A stretch of 64,000 nucleotides of DNA, taken from positions 62,001 through 126,000 of the forward strand of contig CALEDQ010000016.1 of NCBI GenBank assembly GCA_937949615.1, read 5' to 3'. Below are positions 8,862 through 16,770 of this stretch, in pieces. Below the pieces are notes generated by a model. That model saw only the letters and a program-made list of their open reading frames with translations, was not told where the DNA came from and searched no databases. The position numbers and the translations under genes are program-made. Within the stretch, counting starts at the first letter, position 1. Every line of letters begins with the position of its first letter. This DNA is from an uncultured bacterium (GTDB lineage Bacteria > Muiribacteriota > Ozemobacteria > Ozemobacterales > Ozemobacteraceae).

Positions 8862-9439
8862 CAGGGCAATTCCCCGCTTTCTCCGGCATAATCGACCTCA
8901 AGGCTGAAAGTGATACCGGTATTGCCTTCGAGTTTGCTGGTGGCATGTTTTTTCAGGTTCGGGTTAACGAAGACGCTTTCAGCAAACAGCGCCCGCAACA
9001 GTTCGGTGACTTTGCCAAGGTCGGTTGCTTCGCCTTCAAGGCTGATTCTGACCAGCTTATCCGGGCGAATGCCGATGCGTTTGTAGCGCACCTGTGGTGG
9101 GGTCAGTTTTTCAAGCCGGTTGAGCAGCGTGCTCCAGGAAGTTCGGCACAGAGTCGATGCCCGGCGCCAGGCAAAATATTCGCTTTCGGCTTCATCAAGA
9201 TCTTCTTTTGCCGGTCGCAGTTTTGCCAGTTCCTCTTTAAAACTGCCGAGACGCTTGCTCAACTGTTCTTCGGCTTCCTGATAAAAAGCGCTAGTGCTGC
9301 CGGCAGCGGTATAGATGTAGGCAAAAAACATGGCCAGGGCGAGCGGCACCGAAAACAGAATTACCAGCGAGGTCTTCAGCATGAAACTGCTGCCCTTGCG
9401 ATAAACGACCGTTGGTTTGAAATTTAAAAAGTGCTTCAT
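8861..9439 (-). CDS. pilN: PilN-like pilus assembly protein
   Basis: 192 residues. A cytoplasmic tail of about 20 residues precedes one membrane helix (LVILFSVPLALAMFFAYIYT, about 25-44) and a coiled-coil (EEQLSKRLGSFKEELAKLRP). The periplasmic domain has WSTLLNRLEKLTPPQVRYKRI and ISLEGEATDLGKVTELLRAL, the PilN/GspL-type fold. In this family the N-terminal tail binds PilM. It follows PilM by 8 bp and its stop overlaps the PilO start, as expected for a heterodimer made in equal amounts. The usual INLLP motif of PilN is not obvious, so the assignment leans on architecture and gene order. Confidence 0.7.
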   Translation of the reverse strand: MKHFLNFKPTVVYRKGSSFMLKTSLVILFSVPLALAMFFAYIYTAAGSTSAFYQEAEEQLSKRLGSFKEELAKLRPAKEDLDEAESEYFAWRRASTLCRTSWSTLLNRLEKLTPPQVRYKRIGIRPDKLVRISLEGEATDLGKVTELLRALFAESVFVNPNLKKHATSKLEGNTGITFSLEVDYAGESGELP

Positions 9440-9447
9440 CTTTTCAC

Positions 9448-10527
9448 CTACTTCGCCAGCAGACCGAGGCAGGCGGCAAATGCCGGCCCGGTTCTGACCT
9501 TGTCTTCATCGACTTTTTTAGCCAGCGGTATTTCGGCCAGCGGATTGAACAGCCGGCACGGTGTTTCGAGGTATTCGGTCAGAAACGTTTCGAGACCGGC
9601 AAACATACTGCTGCCCCCGGTCAAGAATACCGCCGGCAGTCGTGAAACATTGAATTTATCCTGGAAAAACCTGAAAGTCACATTGAGCTCGCGCAGCCAG
9701 TTGCCGAAGATGCGTTCGATGCGCTGTCGCCGCCCGAGCAGTTCACTCACGTCGGCCCGACCGGTCGGGAAAAACTTTTCCGAATGTTTTGTCTTCATTG
9801 CCGCTTCGAGATTGATTGAATCGAGTTCGCTGATGATTTTGGCGAATTCTTCGCCGGCCACTTCGATAACCCGTTCATACATCAGCGCCCCGCGACTGTA
9901 GGCTTTAAAAACCGTGGTTTCGTGGCCGATATGCAGATTGATAACGGTCTGATCAACGGTGCGATCCGGGAAAGATTCTTCAAACAGGTTGAATACGCCC
10001 AGCGAAGAAGTGTCGAATGCCATGACCTCAATGTGCAGATCGGTGGTCAGGCTTGAAAGAATTTCGATGATTTCAGCCTTAACAGCCGCAGCCAGCACCA
10101 GAAACTGCCCGGGAGTGCCGGCAGGAGCCGGGCCAAGAATCTGATAATCGACGAACACTTTCATGCCTTCGGGAATCGGCAGGCTCTTTTCCAGGCGCCA
10201 GGAGAGAAAGCCCGGAAAGCGGCGTTCATTGTCAGAAAGTTCGAGGGTCTCCAGATGCAGCTTGACCCAGCGGTCAGGCAGACCGACGACAAAACCCTGG
10301 CGGGTATTTTTGACGCTGCGGACCAGCCCGGCAAGGGTGTTTTTAAAGACGGTCAGGTCGCTGATGAATGGGCCGGTAAAGTCACCGCCTACCAGCCCCT
10401 GGGGCAGTTCGACCATGGCAAGATTGCGCATGACATAGCCCTGGCGGGCCGGGCCCGGGTCGACAGCCGCGATTTTAATGCTGCTGGTGCCGATATCGAG
10501 GGCAACCAGATCGGTATAAAGGTTCAT
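9448..10527 (-). CDS. pilM: PilM-like actin-fold protein
   Basis: 359 residues. N-terminal LVALDIGTSSIKIAAVDP is the phosphate-1 loop of actin/FtsA-type ATPases. Later VINLHIGHETTVFKAYSRG (phosphate 2) and VFLTGGSSMFAGLETFL (adenosine motif) complete the fold. PilM is the cytoplasmic ring protein that binds PilN and the PilB ATPase. A SHS2-type insertion is expected around residues 90-170. The ATG overlaps the PilB stop (TGATG). No membrane helix, as expected. Confidence 0.87.
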   Translation of the reverse strand: MNLYTDLVALDIGTSSIKIAAVDPGPARQGYVMRNLAMVELPQGLVGGDFTGPFISDLTVFKNTLAGLVRSVKNTRQGFVVGLPDRWVKLHLETLELSDNERRFPGFLSWRLEKSLPIPEGMKVFVDYQILGPAPAGTPGQFLVLAAAVKAEIIEILSSLTTDLHIEVMAFDTSSLGVFNLFEESFPDRTVDQTVINLHIGHETTVFKAYSRGALMYERVIEVAGEEFAKIISELDSINLEAAMKTKHSEKFFPTGRADVSELLGRRQRIERIFGNWLRELNVTFRFFQDKFNVSRLPAVFLTGGSSMFAGLETFLTEYLETPCRLFNPLAEIPLAKKVDEDKVRTGPAFAACLGLLAK

Positions 10528-12413
10528 CAGAGCACCCCTTCTTCAAACGTGACACGGTTCATTTCTTCGAATGTGGTCAGGCCCCGTTCGACTTTCTGCC
10601 AGCCGGCGCGGCGCAGTGGCACCATGCCCTGGGCGATGGCCGCTTTCTTGATTTCGAGCGGTGACTGCCGGGTGAGAATCATCTGTTTGATTGCCGGCGA
10701 CAGTTCGAGAACTTCGAAAATGCCGGAGCGGCCCTGATACCCGGTATCGTGGCAGAACCGGCAGCCTTTGCCTTTTTTGAATACGACATGCGAATAATGT
10801 TCGAAGTCGATGGTCAGGCGCTTCATTTCTTCGGTTATCGTGGTATCGTCGCCGGTGCAGTTCTTGCAGTTCAGGCGCAGCAGGCGCTGCGACATGATCA
10901 GGTTGAAAGAACTGACGAATTCATAAGGGTCGATTTCCATGTTTTCGAGGCGTGAAATGGCATCGGTGACATTGTTGGCGTGAATGGAGCTGAAGACCAG
11001 ATGCCCGGTGAGTGCTGCGTTGATGGCAATTTTTGCGGTCTCGGGGTCGCGAATTTCGCCGACCATGATTTTGTCAGGGTCCTGGCGCACGATCGAGCGC
11101 AGACCAGAGCTGAAAGTCAGCCCTTTCTTTTCGTTTACCGCGATCTGCACAATGTCGGGCAGCTGGTATTCGACAGGGTCTTCGATGGTGATGAATTTGT
11201 CTTTCGGTGTGTGAACGAATTTTAATGCCGAATACAGAGTGGTGGTTTTACCCGAACCGGTCGGGCCTGCCACCAGAATCATGCCGTAGGGCTTTTTAAC
11301 GTTGCGTTTGAACAGCAGCAGATCGTCACCTTCGAGCCCGAGTTTCTGAATATCGAGACCGAGCGCCGACTTGTCGAGAATACGAAGAACCACGGTTTCG
11401 CCAAAGATTGAAGGCAGAACCGAAACGCGGAAATCGACGAAGCGGTCATCGATTTTCAGCTTGAAGCGGCCATCCTGCGGTACGCGTTTTTCGGCGATAT
11501 CGAGCTGCGCCATGACCTTGAGGCGCGAAATGATCGGTCCGCGCAGGCGCGGTTCGACATCGGAAAGCACCTCGAAGAGAACGCCGTCGATGCGGTATTT
11601 GACTTTCAGCTGTGATTCATAGACTTCGAAGTGAATGTCGCTCGAACGTTTGCGTACCCCTTTGAGAATGATCGCATCGACCATTCTGATAACCGGGGTT
11701 TCGTTGCCGAAACCGGCACTTTTGGCGACGCCGGCAGCCGGCGCATCGTCTTCTTCTTCGATCATCACTTCAAGCGGCGGAAAATTTTCGAGGTCGGCAA
11801 AAACCACCTTTGAATCGAGGCTGGTTTCGATCATCAGATTCAGAAGCTTCTGAATCGCCATCTTTGAGGCGACCATGGGGCGAATTGGCAGCCCGAGCTG
11901 CACTTCTAGTTCTTCGATCGAGTCGACGTTGCCGGGATCATGCATGATCAGCTGAATTTCTTTGCCCAGCTTCTGGTGCGGAATAAAGCAGTAGCGCCGC
12001 ATCAAAGCGACATCGATGCTGTTGAAAAGTTCATCGTTGACTTCATAACGGGTAAGGTCGACGTATTCGATGCCAAGTTCGAGAGCTACGGCCCTGGCAT
12101 ATTCTTCTTCGGTTATCAGGCGTTTTTCGATAAGAACCTGGCCGAGATTGGCCGGAATCGCGCCAAATTCGTTGACGAGCTGCTGCACGTAATCGAGTGT
12201 GATAAAGCCTTCTTCTACGAGAATTTCGCAGAGAGCTTTTTTGCGAAAGGTGGCGGCAAAGGCTTTGAAAAGGTTCTGGTCAGTAACATCAGGGTCGCTG
12301 TCGAGGCGGCGCAGAATATTGTCGGGGTGCCCGGCCGACTCCTTGAAGAGCTTTTCGGCTTTACCGGCGTCAATTACGCGCTTTTTTACCAGAAAATCTT
12401 TGAAACTTTCCAT
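10527..12413 (-). CDS. pilB: PilB/GspE-type assembly ATPase
   Basis: 628 residues. Two N-terminal GspE_N-like regions (about 1-190; the second has KRLITEEEYARAVALELGIEYVDLTRYE) precede a RecA-like motor. Walker A is GPTGSGKTTTLYSAL (about 380), with the Asp box near FITIEDPVEYQ, Walker B near DPDKIMVGEIRD, and the His box at TGHLVFSSIHAN. Four cysteines (LNCKNC and CRFC) form the zinc knuckle usual in extension ATPases, so this powers assembly rather than retraction. It follows pilC by 10 bp. No PilT is present in the window. GspE of a type II secretion system is the alternative, but PilM in the same operon favours a pilus. Confidence 0.92.
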   Translation of the reverse strand: MESFKDFLVKKRVIDAGKAEKLFKESAGHPDNILRRLDSDPDVTDQNLFKAFAATFRKKALCEILVEEGFITLDYVQQLVNEFGAIPANLGQVLIEKRLITEEEYARAVALELGIEYVDLTRYEVNDELFNSIDVALMRRYCFIPHQKLGKEIQLIMHDPGNVDSIEELEVQLGLPIRPMVASKMAIQKLLNLMIETSLDSKVVFADLENFPPLEVMIEEEDDAPAAGVAKSAGFGNETPVIRMVDAIILKGVRKRSSDIHFEVYESQLKVKYRIDGVLFEVLSDVEPRLRGPIISRLKVMAQLDIAEKRVPQDGRFKLKIDDRFVDFRVSVLPSIFGETVVLRILDKSALGLDIQKLGLEGDDLLLFKRNVKKPYGMILVAGPTGSGKTTTLYSALKFVHTPKDKFITIEDPVEYQLPDIVQIAVNEKKGLTFSSGLRSIVRQDPDKIMVGEIRDPETAKIAINAALTGHLVFSSIHANNVTDAISRLENMEIDPYEFVSSFNLIMSQRLLRLNCKNCTGDDTTITEEMKRLTIDFEHYSHVVFKKGKGCRFCHDTGYQGRSGIFEVLELSPAIKQMILTRQSPLEIKKAAIAQGMVPLRRAGWQKVERGLTTFEEMNRVTFEEGVL

Positions 12414-12423
12414 CTCATCTGTC

Positions 12424-13641
12424 CTAATTGATTTGTGAAGCAGCAGTCAGCACGGGGTACAGCAGAGCAACGACCAGAGTGCCGACCACGAGGGCCATTC
12501 CAAGAAAAAGCATCGGTTCTATCAATGATGTGACCGTGTCGGTGAGCTCGGTGATTTCTTCGTCATAATGTTCGGCAAGGTTGTCGAGCATCTCGCCGAG
12601 ATTACCAGACTCTTCGCCAACTGTTACGACCCGCACCATGATCGACGGGGTTTCTGGGATCGACTTAAGAGCTTTGCCGAAGCCGAGTCCCTTTTCGAGC
12701 AGTTCTGGAAGAACGGAAAAGCGTCTGGCAATCACCTTGTTTTCGAGGCTGTCGAGAACGACTTTGAGGCTGTCGAGAATCGGAATGCCGCCTTCGACCA
12801 TTGTCGACATGGTGCGGGCAAACTGGCTGTAGGCAAAATTTTTCTCAAGATCCCGCAGCATTGGAACCTTGAGTTTGAAACGGTCGATTTTTCTTCGGCC
12901 TTCGGGCGATTGATAAAAGCTCACAACTGCAGCAACTGCCAGTAGGGCCAGGCAGAAAAGCAGCAGAAACCATTCACCGAGAAATTCTGAAGCGGAAAGC
13001 AGCAGTGAAGTCATCAGTGGCAGCGGAATGTCAAGACTGCGGAACAGACTGGCGAATTCGGGCACAACCTCAATGATCATATAAACGACAGCCAGCGAAG
13101 AAACTGCCAGCAGAATTGTCGGGTAGATCATGGCTGCGATAACCTTGCGTCTTATTGCCAGAGAACTTGTGAAGTAATCAGAAAGACGCTTCAGTATGCT
13201 TTCGAGGGCACCGGCCTTCTCGCCGGCGACGATGGTTTTGATATAGATTTCGGGAAAAACGTCGGGATGACGGCCAAGTGCCCTGCTGAGTGATATGCCT
13301 TCGCGAATGTCCTGGTGAACTTCGCGCAAAGCCTGATTCAGCGGTGTGTCATCAGCGTCGTCGAGAAGCACATCGATGGCATCGGTGATCGGCATGCCAG
13401 ATTTAAGAAGGGTACGAATAAGTTTGGTGAATTCGTTGAGCTCTTTGAGCGAAACCCGCTTTTGGAATGAGAGCCCGGCTTTGATCTGATCGGCAAGTGA
13501 TTCGTCGAGACTGGTTTCGGCAAGAATGTAATAGCCGCGGGTGCTGAAGGCGGCCCGCAGTTCTTCTAACGATCTGGTTTCAAAAACCTCTTCGCTGGTA
13601 TTGCCCTTTTCGTCGGCGTAGCGAATTTTTATTTTCTGCAT
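12424..13641 (-). CDS. pilC: PilC/GspF-type inner-membrane platform protein
   Basis: 405 residues with two T2SSF domains: the first at about 70-190 (FTKLIRTLLKSGMPITDAID ... IVAGEKAGALESILKRLSDY), the second at about 270-390 (FARTMSTMVEGGIPILDSLK ... VTVGEESGNLGEMLDNLAEH). Three membrane helices are at about 170-195, 220-240 and 375-400. This is the platform on which PilB acts. It is the first gene of an eight-gene leftward operon; in most systems the ATPase precedes the platform gene, so this order is less common. A GGGG run 7 nt upstream may serve as its ribosome site. Confidence 0.92.
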   Translation of the reverse strand: MQKIKIRYADEKGNTSEEVFETRSLEELRAAFSTRGYYILAETSLDESLADQIKAGLSFQKRVSLKELNEFTKLIRTLLKSGMPITDAIDVLLDDADDTPLNQALREVHQDIREGISLSRALGRHPDVFPEIYIKTIVAGEKAGALESILKRLSDYFTSSLAIRRKVIAAMIYPTILLAVSSLAVVYMIIEVVPEFASLFRSLDIPLPLMTSLLLSASEFLGEWFLLLFCLALLAVAAVVSFYQSPEGRRKIDRFKLKVPMLRDLEKNFAYSQFARTMSTMVEGGIPILDSLKVVLDSLENKVIARRFSVLPELLEKGLGFGKALKSIPETPSIMVRVVTVGEESGNLGEMLDNLAEHYDEEITELTDTVTSLIEPMLFLGMALVVGTLVVALLYPVLTAASQIN

Positions 13642-13658
13642 TATTTACCCCGAAATAA

Positions 13659-13739
13659 ACAATCCCGGATTTCCGTTTGCCTATGATTTTATGCCATCTC
13701 GGTAAAAATCACAAACATTAATTGGAAACCCGGGATTGT
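13659..13739. promoter_or_regulatory. Long inverted repeat in the leader of the pilus operon
   Basis: Arms 13659-13674 (ACAATCCCGGATTTCC) and 13724-13739 (GGAAACCCGGGATTGT) are complementary with one mismatch and about 50 nt between them. The element lies 18 bp upstream of pilC and 38 bp beyond the stop of the DUF2225 gene, both leftward. It could be a terminator or attenuator between the units, or a regulator-binding or RNA structure in the pilC leader. No U tract follows on the minus strand, which speaks against a simple terminator. Confidence 0.5.
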
Positions 13740-13777
13740 CAGGACAACAGTGGCCCTACTCCCTTTCAATGCGAGCT

Positions 13778-14431
13778 TTAATTGATAAAGTGCTCATTCA
13801 GTTCGGCCTGTTTTTGTGTTAATTCAAGGATCCACTGTTGTTCGGGGTCAATAATAACTTCTTCGACCGCACCAAACCACTCACGCGCCGACTTGCGGTC
13901 TTCGAGACGGCGGTACAGTTCACCGATCAGATAAGTAACGACCGGCAGATTGTCAGGGTTAGAGATTGTCGATTTCTCGACGGCAATTTTAAGAAACTTG
14001 ACTGCCAGCTGCTGCAGTTCAATTTCGGCCTTGCGGTTTTCACGCAGGCGACAGCACCAGGAACCGCGCAGGTAAAGGTTGCCGATATGATACGGGTTGC
14101 GACCGGTTTCTTCATAGAGCTTCGCGGCGATAAAAAACTTGCGGGCCTCTTCCGGCATTTTTTTGCAGATCGGCAGGCTGAGAATCTTTTTTATCAACGA
14201 GGTTGAAACCTTGCAGCTTTCTCTGCTTTCCGCTGAATAATCTTCAGGGTAACCAGAAAAATCACATTCGGGACATTGTACCAGAAAGAAAGGCAGCGGG
14301 TTTTCGCCGAGGTAATGGGGCAGAAAATCTGAATCCTGGCCCTGATGTGTGATCGAAGTCACGGTTCTGGCTTCGAAAATGGCCCCACAGGCCGGGCAGG
14401 TGAAACCGCTGAGTTTGAATGATGTAACCAA
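13778..14431 (-). CDS. DUF2225 family protein
   Basis: 217 residues. The N-terminus has a zinc-ribbon: FTCPACGAIFEARTV at about 9-24 and VQCPECDFSGYPEDY at about 51-65, the paired CxxC signature of DUF2225. The remainder is helical and TPR-like (AAKLYEETGRNPYHIGNLYL; YLIGELYRRLEDRKSAREWF). Function of the family is not established; a metal-bound, protein-interaction role is suggested by the architecture. It is a single gene between lepB and the pilus operon. Confidence 0.8.
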   Translation of the reverse strand: MVTSFKLSGFTCPACGAIFEARTVTSITHQGQDSDFLPHYLGENPLPFFLVQCPECDFSGYPEDYSAESRESCKVSTSLIKKILSLPICKKMPEEARKFFIAAKLYEETGRNPYHIGNLYLRGSWCCRLRENRKAEIELQQLAVKFLKIAVEKSTISNPDNLPVVTYLIGELYRRLEDRKSAREWFGAVEEVIIDPEQQWILELTQKQAELNEHFIN

Positions 14432-14511
14432 GTTTAATTCTCCTGACGTCTGTCAGAATATATTCACAATCTTTTAGTGTGTCAATTCGAATGTCATTCA
14501 GGCAGTCGGGA

Positions 14512-15039
14512 TCATTCTGCAAGCTTGGCAATCTTGCCGAATGAGTCAGGCGGCCAGAATTTGATTTCGGCCCTGCCTTTGACCAGTTTGCGGTCGAGCA
14601 GGCCCCAGGAACGACTGTCGTGCGAGTTGTTACGGTTGTCACCCATTACGCAGATTTTATCTGCCGGAATCTTCTGTGGCCCGTATGAGCCAAAGACATA
14701 TTCTTTAACGAAAGGTTCTTTCATCATTTTTCCATTGCGGAAAAGGTAGCCATCTTTGATTTCGATAACATCGCCTGGCACTCCGACCACGCGTTTTACA
14801 AAGTCTTTGCCTGGCTCGAGCGGGTAAGCAAAAACGACGACCTCACCCACTTCGGGCTCTTTCATCATGTACACCATTTTGTTGACAATGATTTTTTCCC
14901 GCGAATGCAGCTCGGGTTCCATGCAGGCGCCTTCGATCACGAAGCCCTGAACAACATATGTCTGCAGAAACAGAAAGAAAATCAACGCTCTGACGAAATC
15001 TTTGAACCAGTCCCTTAATCCGTGTGCTATTTTTTTCAT
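14512..15039 (-). CDS. lepB: Signal peptidase I family protein with Cys in place of the catalytic Ser
   Basis: 175 residues. One membrane helix at about 15-35 (FVRALIFFLFLQTYVVQGFVI), then box B, which reads EGACMEPEL where the family has GxSMxPTL. The codon at the nucleophile position is TGC (Cys), immediately before Met. Box D is intact (DFVKRVVGVPGDVIEIKDG, with the general-base Lys), and box E reads VMGDNRNNSHDSRSWG. The overall fold and length fit a minimal bacterial signal peptidase I that cleaves exported preproteins on the periplasmic side. Either Cys serves as the nucleophile or the protein is impaired or changed in function. No second signal peptidase I is in the window. Confidence 0.9.
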   Translation of the reverse strand: MKKIAHGLRDWFKDFVRALIFFLFLQTYVVQGFVIEGACMEPELHSREKIIVNKMVYMMKEPEVGEVVVFAYPLEPGKDFVKRVVGVPGDVIEIKDGYLFRNGKMMKEPFVKEYVFGSYGPQKIPADKICVMGDNRNNSHDSRSWGLLDRKLVKGRAEIKFWPPDSFGKIAKLAE

Positions 15040-15149
15040 CGACCAACTCCATTTTCGGTCTGCATGTGTTTGGTAAAAACCTATTCGGAAAGGTTCGATT
15101 TTTTCTAAACGATAATTTTAACTTTTTTTTAAATGTACAATCTCTGTAC

Positions 15150-15189
15150 AGCAAAGCGAACAGGCAACTGCCTGTTCGCTTTGCTTTTT
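15150..15189 (+). terminator. Strong hairpin with T tract (rightward)
   Basis: Arms 15151-15166 (GCAAAGCGAACAGGCA) and 15169-15184 are exact complements, followed by TTTTT at 15185-15189 on the plus strand. Both flanking genes run leftward, so the T tract faces the wrong way for trmH. On the minus strand no U tract follows. It may end antisense transcription, or be a mobile hairpin element. A short inverted TGTACA pair at 15135-15150 lies alongside. Confidence 0.6.
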
Positions 15190-15193
15190 CGCT

Positions 15194-15223
15194 CCCTGAG
15201 CTGGCTCTGGCCGGTCGAAGGGG
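15194..15223. repeat. Degenerate copy of dispersed CCTGAGC...TCGAAGG element
   Basis: Sequence CCCTGAGC...GGTCGAAGGGG resembles the element at 52631-52648 and 29343-29359 (CCTGAGCTTGTCGAAGG type), here with an insertion in the middle. It lies between the hairpin at 15150 and the trmH stop, an intergenic position like the other copies. Confidence 0.4.
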
Positions 15224-15233
15224 GCAAGGATGA

Positions 15234-15953
15234 TCAGATATCGCTTTGCTGTTTGAAGCCCTTGTGGTGACGTTTGAAGAACGGGCAGTCGGCACGGCCG
15301 TCTTTGTGCGGCTGGTCGGGCGGCGGCAGCGGGCCTTCGGGCCTTTTCCAGAGGTCGTCAAGAGTGAGTTCCTCGTCAGCGAGCCGCCACTGATTGTACA
15401 GCAGGCGAACCTGTTCTTCTGAAGCATTCTGGTTGTACATACCGGCCTGCTGCCTCTGCCTCTGAATTTCGTACATGGTTACCGCTGCCGCGACCGAAAT
15501 GTTGAGACTCTGTACAAAACCGGCCATTGGCAGAAAAATGTTCGCATCGGCCATTTCGACAGTCGCTTCTGAGCAGCCACGATGCTCGTTGCCAAAAACG
15601 ACAACCCATGGCTGTGTCCAGTCGAGACTGCGAAAATCGACGGCTTCGCGGCCCATGTGGGTGGCGGCAATTTTGTACCCCTGTTGCCTTAGTTCTGTGA
15701 GGGAAGGTTTGATGTCGTCGACAACTTTAAGGTCAACCCAGCGTTCGGCTCCTTTTGAAACTTCGGGGTTAACTTCTTCTGGTTTTTTAAAATCGGGGGC
15801 CCAGATTACCCGGCCGAAACCGGCGGCGTCGGCGGTACGCAGAACCGCAGAAAGGTTGTGCTGATCGTGTACAAGATCAAGGGCGATGACGATATCAAGC
15901 TGGCGCTGGTGCAGGGTTTGTGAAATACGATGAATGCGACGACTGGTGGGCAT
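15234..15953 (-). CDS. trmH: tRNA 2'-O-ribose methyltransferase, TrmH type (SpoU family)
   Basis: 239 residues. The three SpoU/TrmD-knot motifs are present: NLSAVLRTADAAGFG (motif 1, about 33-47), VVVFGNEHRGCSEA (motif 2, about 117-130) and PMAGFVQSLNISVAAAVTMY (motif 3, about 141-160). This enzyme uses S-adenosylmethionine to methylate the ribose of guanosine, classically G18 in tRNA. A C-terminal tail of about 75 residues, rich in charged residues and proline, follows the knot, as in E. coli TrmH. The target nucleotide cannot be read from sequence. It follows the LmeA-like gene by 4 bp on the same strand and may be co-transcribed with uvrC. Confidence 0.88.
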   Translation of the reverse strand: MPTSRRIHRISQTLHQRQLDIVIALDLVHDQHNLSAVLRTADAAGFGRVIWAPDFKKPEEVNPEVSKGAERWVDLKVVDDIKPSLTELRQQGYKIAATHMGREAVDFRSLDWTQPWVVVFGNEHRGCSEATVEMADANIFLPMAGFVQSLNISVAAAVTMYEIQRQRQQAGMYNQNASEEQVRLLYNQWRLADEELTLDDLWKRPEGPLPPPDQPHKDGRADCPFFKRHHKGFKQQSDI

Positions 15954-15957
15954 TATT

Positions 15958-16770
15958 CTAACCTTTCTTCGGGCTTATGCTGGCAAGAGTTTCGACAAAG
16001 CCCGGTTTGATGACGATACTGGCGACATTGAGGTTGAGCCAGGTTTTGCGCGCATCGAATACCGGGTTGATCTGCTTGAAGATCTGGGCAACGGCGTTTC
16101 TAGGCATCGGCATACCGTTAAGAGTGAGTTTTTCGCAGCGAAAATTCACTCTTTTGGGGTCGAGCAGCTGGGTATTGCCTTTCAGGTCAAATTGAGCGGT
16201 GACAAAACCCTTTTTGATGCGGCCGACCAGGCGGGCGCAATTGTTGTCGAGGTTCATTTTCATGCTCGAAAGCGACCGGGCCTGGGCATAGAGCTCAAAG
16301 ACCTTGAGAATGTCATTGGCCGAAACTTCGGTTTTAAGATCGATGCGGTTACCGGTTTTGAAACGCAGGCGGCCGTTGGCAAGCTCATCGAGACTGATAC
16401 TGCTGTCGGGAAAATCGAAAGTTACCCGCTCGATGGTAAGATTATAGTAGCTGACCTTATTGCACAGCACTTTGAGAGTTCTGAAACTGCCATCGCCTTC
16501 AGCGGGCAGAATTTCTACCGAAAGACTGGCCGGTCGTGGAGTTATCTTGCCGATGAGGGAAATTTCCGCAGAATCATACCCGAGAAGCTGAAAAATTCCG
16601 CTGGCTTTAAATTCTTCCGGGTCCTGAAATGCTTTCATGAATGCCGCCTCAAGAACCTGCAACTGCTGTTCAGGGTTGGGTGCTGGCATTTCGATGCGGG
16701 CCTGCGAACTGCCGCCGATGAGAACACTCAGAACGAGAAGAACCAGAAAAGGTCTAAGCAGCTTTTTCAT
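15958..16770 (-). CDS. LmeA/DUF2993-like secreted lipid-binding protein
   Basis: 270 residues. Signal peptide at 1-23 (MKKLLRPFLVLLVLSVLIGG). The mature part has the features of DUF2993/LmeA proteins: a long N-terminal helix and repeated strand pairs (LKVLCNKVSYYNLTIERVTFD; VTAQFDLKGNTQLLDPKRVNF) ending with VNFRCEKLTLNGMPMPRNAV, a typical family phrase. LmeA of mycobacteria is a periplasmic phospholipid-binding protein; a similar envelope role is inferred. Its start overlaps the end of uvrC by 17 bp. Confidence 0.65.
   Translation of the reverse strand: MKKLLRPFLVLLVLSVLIGGSSQARIEMPAPNPEQQLQVLEAAFMKAFQDPEEFKASGIFQLLGYDSAEISLIGKITPRPASLSVEILPAEGDGSFRTLKVLCNKVSYYNLTIERVTFDFPDSSISLDELANGRLRFKTGNRIDLKTEVSANDILKVFELYAQARSLSSMKMNLDNNCARLVGRIKKGFVTAQFDLKGNTQLLDPKRVNFRCEKLTLNGMPMPRNAVAQIFKQINPVFDARKTWLNLNVASIVIKPGFVETLASISPKKG

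Noticed and set aside
15040..15233. Small RNA gene between lepB and trmH
   Set aside because: Only the hairpin and short palindromes support it; no promoter is visible, so I list just the hairpin.
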